In this document: piece by piece, positions 1 to 10,189 of the stretch | How the letters are laid out: each line of letters opens with the position of its first letter | Position numbering within the stretch: the stretch's first letter is position 1 | Assembly (NCBI GenBank): GCA_948474755.1 | Contig: CAOLHI010000740.1 | Coordinates: 372,001 to 436,000, forward strand | From: Ctenosaura bakeri | Taxonomy: Eukaryota > Chordata > Lepidosauria > Squamata > Iguanidae | Length of the DNA stretch: 64,000 bases | Direction of reading: 5' to 3' | The notes under the pieces: model-generated | Database searches by the model: none | Told to the model about the DNA's origin: nothing | The model's input: only the letters and a program-made list of their open reading frames with translations | Translations under genes and position numbers: made by a program

Positions 1-69
1 GAGTGCTCTTTTTTGCATGATTACTGTAACGATTATGCACATCTTTAAGCATTATTGATGTTGGTACTT

Positions 70-770
70 ATTTCTTTCCCTTCCCTTCCCTTCCCTTCCC
101 TTCCCTTCCCTTCCCTTCCCTTCCCTTCCCTTCCCTTCTCCTTCCTTCCTTCCCTTCCTCCCTTCCCTTCCTCCCTTCCCTTCCTCTTCCTTCCTTCCTT
201 CCTTCCTTCCTTCCTTCCTTCCTTCCTTCCTTCCTTCCTTCCTTCCCTCCCTCCCTCCCTCCCTCCCTCCCTCCTTCCTTCCTTCCTTCCTTCCTTCCTT
301 CCTTCCTTCCTTCCTTCCTTCCTTCCTTCCTTCTCCTTCCTTCCTTCCTTCCTTCCTTCCTTCCTTCCTTCCTTCCTTCCTTCCTTCTCCTTCCTTCCTT
401 CCTTCCTTCCTTCCTTCTTTCCTTCCTTCCTTCCCTTTCCTTCCCTCCCCTCCCCTCCCCTTTCCCTCCCTCCCTCCCTCCCTCCTTCCTTCCTTCCTTC
501 CTTCCTTCTCCTTCCTTCCTTCCTTCCTTCCTTCCTTCCTTCCTTCCTTCCTTCCTTCCTTCCTTCCTTCCTTCCTTCCCTCCTTCCCTCCCTCCCTCTC
601 TTCCCTCCCCTCCCCTTCCTCCCTCCCCTCCCTTCCTTTCCCTTCCCTTCCCTTCTCCTTCCTTCCTTCCTTCCTTCCTTCCTTCCTTCCTTCCTTCCTT
701 CCTTCCTTCCTTCCTTCCCTCCCTCCCTCCCTCCCTCCCTCCTTCCTTCCTTCCTTCCTCTTTTCTCTTT
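70..770. repeat. 700-bp polypyrimidine tract of TTCC/TTCCC/CCCT repeats
   Basis: The + strand is almost entirely C and T for about 700 bases. It is built of blocks of CCTTC, CTTC and CCCT that shift register several times, with a few TTC interruptions. Long mirror-symmetric blocks occur throughout. Both strands read as long open frames because the motif lacks stop codons, giving Pro/Ser/Phe/Leu-rich or Lys/Glu/Gly/Arg-rich strings with no domain, so they are not genes. The length is likely polymorphic and prone to assembly error. Confidence 0.97.
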
Positions 771-835
771 TTTTTGCCTGCCATTGCTCTCTAGCCTAGC
801 AATTTACAACCACCTCCTTCAATACTTTGATAACA

Positions 836-930
836 ATCCAGATATCTGATGGAAGTGGATTCCACTCCACATAAACCTACGCCACAATAAACATTTTCCA
901 TCTTTAAGGTGTCAGAAGACTCTCTCGGCT
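836..930 (+). repeat. Fragment of interspersed repeat family W
   Basis: Reads as a decayed copy of a common amniote repeat running TCTGATGAAGTGGRCTCYA, then a 'cacgaaagcttatgccacaata'-like stretch, then a segment about a tag being removed by 'aaggtgccacaagactct'. Other fragments here are at 1867-1893, 49225-49345 (reverse) and 60280-60320. The element class was not identified. Confidence 0.5.
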
Positions 931-1410
931 GAGCTGCTCCTTCTGCGTGTGCATTGCTTCATTTAAATATTATCAGTTCCTGAATTTTAACGACAGACCC
1001 AGGCTGTTCCTGTGTATTATGTCTAATTTTTTAAAAATTATTATATTTTTTTTGCGTGCCATCATGCCGTTCCGTGAGTTTGGTGAGTCGCTCTGCCGTG
1101 CGTCCGACGGCTCCCGCAAGCATATCCCGTGCATAAAATATGAGAATCAAGATGATGAGGCACAGCAGGGCGAACGCATTTGCCTGGAACGCACATCGAG
1201 GAAGGAGTCGTAAGCAGCTTTGTTGGAAACAGTAGCAGATTCAGCGGAACTGCGGGGCCACATTGTTGGAAAGGGTGATGTGGCAATTTTGACCCAAATA
1301 ATATTGTATGGAACAGAGGCAATGCTTTTTCATTTTTTTAAAAAAAAGGGGTTCAAAGAATATTGTATGGTAGGAATGGTAAATCTATGATGTTGACTGA
1401 TCCTGCTTGG
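931..1410. other. Unassigned stretch
   Basis: Mixed-composition DNA with short open frames only and no recognised repeat or exon. A small CpG-containing patch lies around 1060-1200. Confidence 0.5.
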
Positions 1411-1862
1411 AATCATAGACTCATAGAATGAGTCGGAAGAGACTCCAGGGGTCATCCAGTCCAACCCCCTACTATGCAGGAACATCCATCAAAGCACTCC
1501 TGACAGATGGCCATCCAGCCTCTGCTTAAAAACCTCCATAGAAGGAGGAGACGCCACCACACTCCATAGAGGCAGAAGTATATTCCACTGTCGAATGGCT
1601 CTGACTGTTTAGGTGAAATCTCTTTTCCTGTAGTTTGAATCCATTGCTCCGTGTCCTAGTTTCTGGAGCAGCAGAAAACAAGCTTGCTCCGTCTTCAACA
1701 TGACATCCCTTCAAATATTTAAACATGGCTATCAAGTCTCCTCTTAACGTTCTTTTTGTCAGGCTAAACATACTTAGCTCGCTGAGCCTCTCCTCATAAG
1801 GCATGGCTTCCAGACCCTTCCCCATTTTGGTCATCCTCCTCCAGACACTTTCCAACTTCAAC
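1411..1862 (-). mobile_element. CR1 LINE, 5'-truncated 3' end
   Basis: Antisense CR1. It starts with the AATCATAGA tail, followed by the 3' UTR and the C-terminal part of the reverse-transcriptase ORF. The - strand frame 1526-1861 holds the conserved run around RLSELSMFSLTKRTLRGDLI and the TRSNGFKLQEKRFHLN block. One frameshift near the middle of the block shows it is dead. The 5' end is lost at about 1862. Confidence 0.9.
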
Positions 1863-2340
1863 CATTCGATAACAATCCAGGTATCTGATGGAAGTAGACA
1901 TGTTCCAGCAGGAGCTCAGGTTTAAACCAAGTGGAGAGATTGTATCCATTTAAGAGTCGCAAGTTTTATACCAGGACTGTACAAAGTGCAGCTCTGGGGC
2001 TGTACGTAAGCCTAGAGGAGTTTTTTTTTAAAAAAATATTGATTAATTATTAACACTAGCAACCTCATTCACAATCAAAGTAACATGCTTTTTTAAAAAG
2101 CGGAAAAAATCTCAAAATTAAAATGCAGATCTCCCTCTACATCCACAGGTTTAACCTTTGTGGATTTCATTATTTGTGAGGCATGCACATGACTTCCCAT
2201 TTCCTTGCGTTTTTCCTGGGTGCAGAGAAGGAAAGCATGCATGCCCGTGAAAAAGAAAAAGGAATGGGGATGGAGGCAGCATGGAATAGTGATTTGAAGA
2301 ATGGACTATCCCCACTGGTCCATGGAAAACCATTGAGTCA
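1863..2340. other. Unassigned stretch with repeat scraps
   Basis: Contains a 27-bp echo of family W at 1867-1893 (the same words occur at 829-858) and, near 2128-2175, a piece resembling the CCCTCTACATTTGC foldback family seen at 13922 and 57000. Nothing coding was recognised. Confidence 0.4.
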
Positions 2341-2342
2341 CA

Positions 2343-2480
2343 CTCTCTCAGCCTCAGAAGATGGCAAAAGCAACCCCCCTTCTGACCTAATCTTGCCAAG
2401 AAAACCACATGATAGTTTTGCCTTAGGGTCGCCGTAAGTCAGAAGCGACTTGAAGGCACACACCAACGCAACAAACACAG
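2343..2480 (+). mobile_element. MIR-like tRNA SINE, 3' half
   Basis: Carries the CORE-like phrase CACTCTCTCAGCCTCAGA and the tail GGGTCGCCGTAAGTCAGAAG followed by GACTTGAAGGCACAC and an A-rich run. The tRNA-like head is missing. Short non-coding retroposon. Confidence 0.75.
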
Positions 2481-2811
2481 ATTTCTCAATGACTGCATCC
2501 CATTCTTGACTAACATGTCCTTGTGCAAATATTTCAGAGATCACGCATCCTAAATTCTACTTCTAGTCCTGGATAGAGTAGATTATTCTCAGTTAGCTGG
2601 ATTTACCTACGTGTTGACTCTGCAGTGGGTCTATACGGTTTGCAAGCAACTGTCAGGATTTAATTTTGAGACGTGCACACTTAGATACCCTCCGACCATC
2701 CTGATTCATTCTTTGATTTTCCAGCTGCTTTTAAAATGTTCCAATTTCTGCTTCCTTCCCCCGCTTCCTCCCCCTTCATCTTCAGCTCACCTCAATTGCT
2801 GCAAACTGAAT
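2481..2811. other. Unassigned stretch
   Basis: No repeat or exon was recognised. Ends in a C/T-rich patch at 2750-2785 just before a CR1 begins. Confidence 0.4.
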
Positions 2812-2890
2812 GCAAGTCCAGAAGAGGGCGACCAAAATGGTGAGAGGCCTGGAAGCCATGAAGCCCTATGAGGATAGACTTAGAGAGCTG

Positions 2891-3474
2891 GGCCCTTTTC
2901 ACATGGGCTTTCTGTCGCGCGAGAGCCCCCTGAGCCTCGCGGGAGTGGAAGCGTCGCTCTGCACGACGCACTCCCACTTCCGCTGCGCTCACGGGGCTGA
3001 CGCTGCACAATCGCGGGTTTTTTGATTTTCACCTCAAAGCGAAAATCACCCCCGCTCGCGCAACGCTCCTAGCGGCCGCACGCACTTACCTCCTGTGCGG
3101 AGCGTCGGGGAGGCGGCTGGGTCGCGCTTCCTTCCCTCCGCCCCTGTGGAAGGAAAGGGCGGGGCGGGGCGCTAGCGCGACGGACGCGACAGCCTCCTGC
3201 TTCGCGAGGGGGGGGCGGACGCGGGAGCCTCCTGCTTCGCGGGGGGGCGGACGCGACACTTCCTGCTTCGCGCATGCACGGGGGGGACAGATGCGAGAGC
3301 CTCCTGCTTCGCCCGGGGGGGAGGGCGGCTCGTGCGAGAAGCCTCCTCTGGTGCCGCTTTCCCCCTCCTTCCTTCGCCTGCGGAAGGAAGGAGGGGAACG
3401 GCAGCCTCCCGGAGGAGCCTTCTCGCGGGAGCCGCCCTCCCCCTCGCGCGAGAAGCCTCAATGCGAAAAGGGCC
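2891..3474. mobile_element. GC-rich non-autonomous DNA transposon, 584 bp
   Basis: Termini are inverted repeats, GGCCCTTTTCACATG on the left and GGCCCTTTTCGCATTG as the complement of the right end. The flanks are a 3-bp duplication, CTG at 2888-2890 and 3475-3477. It sits inside a CR1, so both edges can be read against the intact CR1 order. The core is very GC- and CpG-rich with an internal minisatellite and no transposase. The end sequence resembles that of the palindromic elements listed elsewhere (GGCC.TTTCCGCAC), suggesting one transposase group. The superfamily is unproven; 3-bp duplications suggest PIF/Harbinger. Confidence 0.8.
3179..3355. repeat. CpG-rich minisatellite inside the GC-rich transposon
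   Basis: About four imperfect units of 35-50 bp, each with the words GCGGACGCGA..AGCCTCCTGCTTCGCG and a run of G. The CpGs are largely intact, which suggests either recent origin or lack of methylation. Confidence 0.75.
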
Positions 3475-3867
3475 CTGGTTATGTTTAGTCTGCAGAAGAG
3501 AAGGTTAAGAGGGGACATGAGAGCCATGTTTAAATATTTGAAGGGATGCCATGTAGAGGAAGGAGAGGGCTTGTTTTCTGCTGCTCCAGAGACCAGGACA
3601 AGGAGCAATGGATTCAAGCTGAAGGAAAGGAGATTCCACCTGAACCTCAGGAAGAACTTCCTGACAGTCAGGGCTGTCCAGCAGTGGAATCTGCTGCCTC
3701 GGAGTGTACTGGAGGCTCCTTCCTTGGAGGTTTTTAAGTGGAGGCTTGATGGCCATCTGTCGGGAGAGCTTTGAGGGTGTTCCTGCATGTCAGGGGGTTG
3801 GACTGGATGGCCCCTGGGGTCTCTTCCAACTCTACATTTCTATGATTAATGATTCTATGATTCTATG

Positions 3868-4500
3868 AATGCAAAATGCAAAAGTAGTTTGCACTCAGAT
3901 AACTCGGTAGGGGGAGAGGAGAGGAAGGATGAAATCTTGCCCTTCCCAGCCGGCTCAAGCAAAAACAAACTGCTGCAGCCTCTCTAACTGGTGTGTTCTT
4001 CCTCATTTGTAACTTTTGCTATCTTGACCACACTCTGATGTTGCTTGGCCATGCATGCCATGATTTTCACCTGTGAAATTTTGGGGGGTATGCATTTATT
4101 TGCATAGAATGTTTTTTGGGGAAAAACCTACTCTGTAATGTGCCGTTTCTTTCTAGTCATGGAAGCAGAAGATGATAAATTCAAAACTTTGTTGTTGTGA
4201 TCGAAACTTCCTTTCCACCCTTGTTTAGAGGTCAGGACTTTGAACTATTCTTGGAAACAAATTGTTAACCATGACAAGCGATGCTGGAAACATCTATACC
4301 GTAAAATGTAGCAATGTTTCATGGTAAACCATTGATAATTACAAAAAAGAGGGAACAGAATGTAAGCAGGCAGTGCCACCAATATTAATAGGGCAATCAA
4401 ATATCTCATTTAAAAAACAACAAGAACCAAGATTAAACAATTCGTCTGTAATTTTACATGAAGGACTAACAGAAAAACATAATCATGTCAAGAACAGCAC
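3868..4500. other. Unassigned stretch
   Basis: AT-leaning sequence without recognised repeat, exon or RNA gene. Confidence 0.4.
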
Positions 4501-4504
4501 CATC

Positions 4505-4710
4505 AGTACATCTTTAGTTTGTTCTTGTGGGCCTTCAAGTCATTTCTAATTTAGGGCAACCCTTAGGCAAACCTATAATATGGTTTTTTGGGGCTGAGAG
4601 TGTGTGACATATCCAAGGTCACCCAGTGGATTTCCATGGCCAAGCAGGGACTTGAGCTTTGGTCTCCAGGGTCATATTTTAATGCACTGTGCCACGTTGG
4701 CTCTCCATCA
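4505..4710 (-). mobile_element. MIR-like tRNA SINE, near full length
   Basis: Read on the - strand: a tRNA-like head (GCCAACGTGGCACAGTG, a B-box region near 4665), the core GTGACCTTGGATATGTCACA, and the tail ending in GACTTGAAGGCCCACAAG. Substitutions are frequent, so it is old. Confidence 0.75.
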
Positions 4711-5589
4711 GTATATCTGATCCAAATCTAAATGTTACCTTACAAAGAAGGACCCTTTGGATGAGGCTGAACAAAGCGTGGCCCTTGGGAGCCCAAAGTG
4801 TAACCCCATAAATCCCCCCCCAAAGTCCCTAGACCATCAAATATTTTTTAAAAATCCAGTGGTATCTTTTCTTTGCCCCCAGGCTAGTGAGGACGATCAA
4901 AAACTGGCTGCAAATGTAGTGGGTTATCTCCCTCCTCCAGAGACCTCCAAAATTATTGGGAAAACAGAACAACACAACTCCCCTCCCCAAATTTGCCAAA
5001 ATTTTGGCTGTCACTTCTGGCACCAAAATGTGACAGTGTGCCCTGCTTGAGAGGGTGCAGAGGGGGGGATTGCCGTACCCCCTTCACTATTGCCTATCCT
5101 GCCTTAGGGAGTCTGGAATGGGGGAGAATTTCATTTGCTCTGCTTTTTATAACGAAAGCCGATCTAATTTGCACATCCCTGACTAATATGCATTGCAAAT
5201 TGGAGCAGAGATGTTGCTCAAACTGCGCAGATCTCGAAATGTTGGGCTGCGTTCCTTGGCTGATAAATTGCAAGCCAAAATGGATGTATACTTAGGGAGC
5301 GGTGGATGTCAAGGGAGTCACACAGGAAAAAAAATGTGATTTTTGCTGGGAGCAGAAAATAGTGCCCTAAAGCTATGTCCCAAGAAACAAGGGCTATGAT
5401 CCTGCAGCCGGAATGCACAACACGATTCCGCACAAGGGCTTGTGCAATCCCTGTGTTGATATTGTACAACCAATTGTGCACTGAATGTGCAGCTGGAGAG
5501 ACCACCCAATATGGAGTTCTGCTTCTATAACATTCAACTGAATGTAAATGTGCCATGCTAGAGAAGAATGCCTTATTCTATGCAAAATT
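4711..5589. other. Unassigned stretch
   Basis: No recognised element. Several short frames on both strands lack any domain or codon pattern. Confidence 0.4.
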
Positions 5590-5935
5590 CTCATGGTTTT
5601 TTTTGTGCAGAAAACTGCATTTTCTGCACAGGAAACAGCATTTTCTGTATGGAAAATATTTCAATGCAGAAATATTAATCCTTTCACAGAAAATGTTGTT
5701 TTCTGTGGAAAAATGCTATTTTCTATGCAAGCCAAGGGTGTATGAATTTTATGCAGAGCAAATCCCCAATTGCAGCTTTTGTTTCTGCGCAAAAACTAAT
5801 ATTTTCTGCACAGGAATATTTCTGTGTTGAAATATTGTTTTCCATGAAGAAAATACTTTTAAAAAAAAAATCTACACAGGAAATGCTGTTGCTGGCACAA
5901 AACAACTACTTGGGAATTTTACACAGAGGAAGTCC
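5590..5935. repeat. Repeat family U (TGCAGAAAAT-rich), copy 1
   Basis: Made of reiterated words such as TTTTCTGCACAGGAA, CAGAAATATTAAT and TGCAGAAAAC in shifting order. The same vocabulary occurs at 8345-8625 and 32160-32345, including the closing phrase about ACAACTACWTGSRAATTTT. It is A/T-rich with no tail or terminal repeat that I can define. Unclassified. Confidence 0.6.
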
Positions 5936-6161
5936 TGAACCACAAAGATTCTCATCAGTCCAGGATTCTTCTAATCGGGGATTGTCGACACTCAAAAAAC
6001 ATGCTTTTCAACTTTTTTTAAATATTTTCAGATACTCTTTCCATCCCTAGTGACAAATTTGAACCAGGTCTAAGTTTTAGCTTCAATGGTGCTTCCAAGG
6101 TGCTAAATCTTATCGCCTCATTAGGATCACCAGCTTGGATAACTTTTAATGTTCTGATTAA

Positions 6162-6363
6162 GGCCATTTCCGCACTGCACTGTTATAGTGCTATTATTCC
6201 ACTTTCAACCTCCTGTGGAATTCTTGGGTTTGTAGTTTCCTAAGGCTGAAGAGCAATCTGGCTGGGAATTCTAAAGGCCCCTCCCTAAATTGCAAAACCC
6301 TGGATTCCATAGGATGCTGAAAGTGGAATAATAACACTATAACGGTGTAGTGCGGAAATGGCC
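6162..6363. mobile_element. Palindromic MITE with TAA target duplication
   Basis: About 200 bp, ends GGCCATTTCCGCAC and its complement. The arms fold back on each other over nearly the whole length (TTATAGTGCTATTATTCCAC against GTGGAATAATAACACTATAA). Flanked by TAA at 6159-6161 and 6364-6366. No coding capacity. Confidence 0.9.
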
Positions 6364-6535
6364 TAAAACCCCCAGTGGATTGGTCAAGTGAATATCATTG
6401 AAGTCACCAGCTAACACTGTGTCTAACCCTTCCATGTGGTCAGATCCTCTCATTCTGGATTGTGTAGAACACCTCCATGAGTAGCAGATACTCTCCTCTT
6501 CAATCTGTCACTTTCCACTTGATGAGAGAGACAAT

Positions 6536-6737
6536 GGCCATTTCCGCTCTACACAGTTATAGTGCTATTATTCCACTTTCAGCCTCCTATGGAATCCTGG
6601 GGTTTGCAGTTTAGGGAGGTGCATTTAGGATTTTCAGCCCAAGAGCTCTTTGGCCCCAGTAAACTGCAAACCCCAGATTTCCACAGGAGGTTGAAAGTGG
6701 AATAATAGCACTAGAACAGTGCAGTGCGGAAATGGCC
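6536..6737. mobile_element. Palindromic MITE
   Basis: Same family as 6162-6363, with both arms complete. Flanking triplets AAT and ACT differ by one base, so a decayed 3-bp duplication is possible. Only 172 bp separate it from the previous copy. Confidence 0.88.
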
Positions 6738-6739
6738 AC

Positions 6740-6768
6740 TGTGTGTATGTGTGTTTGTGTGTGTGTTT
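6740..6768. repeat. (TG)n microsatellite
   Basis: Interrupted TGTG run immediately after the MITE. Confidence 0.85.
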
Positions 6769-7560
6769 CTTACCCCTGCACCTGTTCCATTTAGGTTCAT
6801 CCTAGCTGATGCTTCTTTCTGGTTTCAGCTCATGACTTTCCAGCTCTGCCCTGATTCTTGTGCCTCCAGTTTTGTCGCTTTTATTGGCTTTTGAATCTGT
6901 GTTGGGGAGTGGGGGGTAAAAAAGACGGAGAAGACAGCCTCTCCACCTCCTTGCAAAATAACTGGTATCTGAAAAGTGTTCTCGGGCGCACTGCTTTGCG
7001 CCGGAGCTCTGATGCCTCTTCCACTCAATTGCACACCTAATATCCCACCACTTGGCTGATGCATGGAGAAACTTCCCATGTGAGGAAGACTCGCCTGTGT
7101 CACACAGATCCTATTTATCCCAGCGGGGATCAGAGGAGTATTGTGAAACCGTATTCCACGGCCTCTCTTACAGCCAGCTGCTGTTCTCCCTGCTCCCAAA
7201 TTACCTTCCGGACTGAAATGTCTCTTCTTCAAAGCTCTGAAAATGATTTTGCTGAGAGAAATTTGATGACAATCCATTTCTCATTTGTTTGGTGCTTATT
7301 TGCAGTGGCTTGAAAAATTGTTGGGGTCTTTTTCTTCCCTTGCCTTATTTTGCTTTATTTTCTCTTCTTCTGGGCAATCAGCTCCACAAAACGGTTGACA
7401 TTCAAAACTCCAAACTTAGTCCTGGCCTGTAATTGGATTTTGTCATCAGGCGTCCCTTGGCCAGGAACCAAGATGGAACCTGTAGTCCCATCTGACCAGG
7501 TGACCGGGGACCCCGAAAGCCCTTGTAAAACTGCAAAGAGCATTGAGAAATCAAGAGAGA
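6769..7560. other. Unassigned stretch
   Basis: Ordinary-composition DNA with no recognised repeat. The longest frame (7277-6825, reverse) has no domain and no splice context that I trust. Confidence 0.4.
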
Positions 7561-7829
7561 ATCATAGAATCTTAGATTCATGGAGCTGGAAGAAACCATA
7601 ACAGCTATTGAGTCCAACCCTCTTCTGCCATGCAGAAACACACACTCAAAGCACTCCTAGCAAATGGCCATCCGGCCTCTGTTTGAAAACCTCTGAAGAA
7701 GGTTGATTCCATCACAGTCCCAGGCAGCACGATCCACTGTTGAACAGTTCTTATCATCAGGAAGTTCTTATCGTCAGGAATCTCCTCTCCTGCAGCTTGA
7801 ATCCATTGCTCCTTGTCTTAGTCCCTTTT
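7561..7829 (-). mobile_element. CR1 LINE 3' end
   Basis: Antisense CR1 starting with AGAATCATAGAATC and running through the 3' UTR and last coding block until 7829, where the expected CCTTGTCCTAGTCTCTGG order stops abruptly at TCTTAG. Confidence 0.88.
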
Positions 7830-8165
7830 CGCACAGCATTTGCCACGCGAAAGGGTCCCTGGAGCATCGCACAACTGCGAGGAGTGGTCCACATGACGCA
7901 CTCACCATCGTGCAATGCTCCAGGGCCTGGCAGGCATTGCCACATGTGCGGAGCTCCAGAGCCACGGTGCTTGCGCTTCCTGCCTCAGTGCAGCCTGGGA
8001 AACTCACTTACGCACATTACAATTGTGTGATGTACATGCCGATGCACATGCACGATTGGTATTGCAATTATCTAATGAGGTTGCACAGCTCTGTGAGGAC
8101 AAAGTTATGTGCTGTCACCTTGACAGAGAGTCCCAGTTACATACTAAGAACTTTAATGGGTAAAA
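7822..8165. mobile_element. Possible further GC-richer transposon interrupting CR1
   Basis: The CR1 breaks at TAG (7819-7821), the same CR1 site that is broken at 16367. What follows, TCCCTTTTCGCAC, resembles the GGCCCTTTTCGCA terminus of other elements here. The interior is rich in GCGCAC/TGCGNA words. I could not find the right terminus or the continuation of the CR1, so the right limit is a guess. Confidence 0.35.
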
Positions 8166-8344
8166 ATGGTTCTGTCCAGGAAGTAATGGACTATTCCTTC
8201 TGCTTCTGCGTCGACTGTTCTGCTGTTAGGGGTGGAACTCTTCACAAAGATTCTTCTTGAAAGTAGCAACAGGTAATTTCCACGTTTTTCTTCCTACTGA
8301 GAGCAAATCTTTGAAAACCATGCAGTTTTCGACGGCGATTCACA
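8166..8344. other. Unassigned
   Basis: No element recognised. Confidence 0.3.
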
Positions 8345-8625
8345 ATGGAGGGTTTATTCTGCACAAAATTCAGACATGGTGGTTTTGCTTAGAAAACAGT
8401 CCTTTCTGCACAGGAGAAAGGAAAATAATGAACGGAATTATGAATCATTTTCTGAATAGAAATTAATATGTCAATGCAGAAATATCATTTCCTGTGCAGA
8501 GAATGCAGTCTTCTATACTAATAAACCATGTGCAAATTTTACACAGAATAAATCCACAACTACAGCCTTTTGTTGCACAGAAAACAGGATTTTCTGTGCA
8601 GGAATTAATATTTCTGCATCTATTT
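8345..8625. repeat. Repeat family U, copy 2
   Basis: Shares words such as TTTCTGCACAGGA, TCAATGCAGAAATATCA and CATGTGCAAATTTTACACAG with copy 1 at 5590-5935 and with 32160-32345. An L1 fragment follows directly. Confidence 0.6.
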
Positions 8626-8768
8626 CTTTGATCCCTACAATTAAATTTTGGCCTATACCCATTCTTTGTAATAATTCTATCATAAAATTCCAGTTCACTT
8701 TATCAAACACTTTTTCCACATCAACAAAGACCATCGCCAAATTTTTTTGCACTGTGTTTCTAGTGAAA
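8626..8768 (-). mobile_element. L1 LINE reverse-transcriptase fragment
   Basis: The - strand reads NLAMVFVDVEKVFDKVNWNF followed by LLQRMGIG, which is the L1-clade block with the first catalytic aspartate (V/LFLDxEKAFDxVxW). The fragment ends as the frame runs into repeat U. About 45 codons survive. Confidence 0.8.
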
Positions 8769-8798
8769 TTCTATTACACCTATTACAGTCCTTATATT

Positions 8799-8940
8799 GG
8801 TTCGCACTACACAGTTAGAGCACTATGATTCCATTTTAACAGTCTTGGCTCAATCATAAGGAATCCTGAGGTTTGTAGTTTGTAGTTTGGTGGCACACTA
8901 GACCTCTCTGGCTGATAATTACAAAATGCACAGTGCAAAT
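8799..8940 (+). repeat. Half of a foldback element
   Basis: Contains TTCGCACTACACAGTTAGAG, then AATCCTGAGGTTTGTAGTTT and CTCTCTGGCTGATAATTAC. These are arm words of the foldback element at 59863-60223 and relatives of the palindromic MITEs. The opposite arm is missing. Confidence 0.6.
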
Positions 8941-9629
8941 AAAGATGCACAAATATAGAAAACATACTAGCACACTAAACCAGACTATCTAAACTAATTG
9001 AGCAATTAACAAGTTAACAAATCACCAAATTAAACGCTAGCAACAAATAAACCTAACTATAAAAGGCAAATAACTGAAAGAATATAATATACATGTAATG
9101 CATATAATAAAAGGTAGTTCTCGTCCCAACTATCAACGGCCCATAATCTTCTATCTAAGCACAAGTATCATAAATCTATCCCAAACAATTAAAGTTAGCA
9201 TTGCTGCTTAGTTTTAAATTTATAAGTCTATAATGGAGTATATTTGAGTCAATAATTGAATGAATGATTTATTATTATTAATAAAATATTATTTATTAAT
9301 TATTTGAATTAGTAGGTAAATATACATACAAGTATAGATAATTATTTCTTAGTCGATTAATAATATCTTTACTAAAAAATGAAATGAGGCAGTCATCTTA
9401 CAATGTTTTTGATATTTATTATATTATATGTTACATATTAAAAATTATTAAAATATAAGAACAAAGTAAAATCATCTATAATTTTCTTAACCTCTTTTGT
9501 TTGCATGATATCAAATTATAAATGCAACCATTCAGGACAAGGAAAAGGAGCAGCAACACTTTCAGACCCCCAAAATCATAGTTTCATCCTCATTTTCTTT
9601 CAGATATTCAATTCATAATGGCCAATTCT
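8941..9629. other. AT-rich unassigned stretch
   Basis: Roughly 690 bp of strongly A/T-rich sequence with ATTATT runs around 9270-9300. No repeat family or gene recognised. Confidence 0.5.
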
Positions 9630-10115
9630 GCAAAGTTCTTGTTGTTGTGTGCCTTCAAGTTGTTTTCAACTTACAGTGACCCCCCCCCCCAAGAGAATTT
9701 ATCATGGGGTTTTCTTGGCAAAATTTGTTCAGAGGGGGTTAACCGTGGTGGCGCAGTGGTTAAATGCCAGTACTGCAAGTCACAAGGTTGTGAGTTCGAT
9801 CCTGCCTGGCTCCAAGGTTGACTCAGTCTTCCATCCTTTCGCAGGTCGGTAAAATGAGTACCCAGCTTGTTGGGGGCATGTATAGAAATATGTATAGAAA
9901 TACATGCTATTTGTAAGTTGTTCGCCGCCTCAATCCATATGGAGAGGCGGGATACAAATAAATAAATTAAAAAAAAACCTTTGTCTTCCTCTGAGGCTGA
10001 GAGAGTGTGCCTTGGCCAAGGTCACCCAGTGGGTTGCCATGGTTGAGCAGAGTTTCGAACTCTGGTCTCCAGAGTCATAATCTAAAGATCAAACCACAAC
10101 TCCATGCTGGCTTTC
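9630..10115 (-). mobile_element. MIR-like tRNA SINE split by a Sauria-type SINE
   Basis: On the - strand the head and core lie at 10115-9985 (AGCATGGAGTTGTGGTTTGA, a B-box-like GGTTCGAAACTC analogue, GTGACCTTGGCCAAGGCACA) and the tail at 9730-9630 (GACCATAAGTTG-like words, ACTTGAAGGCACACAACAAC). The second SINE at 9738-9978 separates the two halves, so this SINE is the older of the pair. Confidence 0.82.
9738..9978 (+). mobile_element. Sauria-type tRNA-derived SINE, full length
   Basis: The tRNA-like head GTGGTGGCGCAGTGGTTAAA holds the A box, and GAGTTCGATCC at 9792-9802 is the B box. These are followed by the family words GGTTGACTCAGTCTTCCATC and GTAAAATGAGTACCCAGCTT, then a 3' end GAGGCGGGATACAAATAAAT and a poly-A run. 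This head and middle are a hallmark of squamate genomes. Confidence 0.88.
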
Positions 10116-10189
10116 CAAGTTCTAGAACATTTATCGAGTGAACTAGATGTCGTCGAAGAAGGTACCAGCTCATTTTTCACGCAGAGATG

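Larger units (their letters stand above)
2812..3857 (+). mobile_element. CR1 LINE 3' end, split by a GC-rich transposon
   Basis: CR1 coding sequence runs from about 2812 ([20 protein letters not shown]) to 2890, is broken by the element at 2891-3474, and resumes at 3478 (FSLQKRRLRGDMRAMFKYLK) through the end of the ORF near 3770, the 3' UTR and an ATTCTATG tail at 3838-3866. The two halves match the order of the unbroken copy at 39089-40016. The short gap at the junction is the 3-bp CTG duplication. Confidence 0.92.

Noticed and set aside
55..849. 264-residue and 238-residue open frames on both strands of the pyrimidine tract
   Set aside because: Stop-free because of the simple repeat; low-complexity products with no homolog or gene structure.
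3069..3788. 239-residue reverse frame
   Set aside because: Crosses the GC-rich transposon and the antisense of CR1; neither half is coding on that strand.
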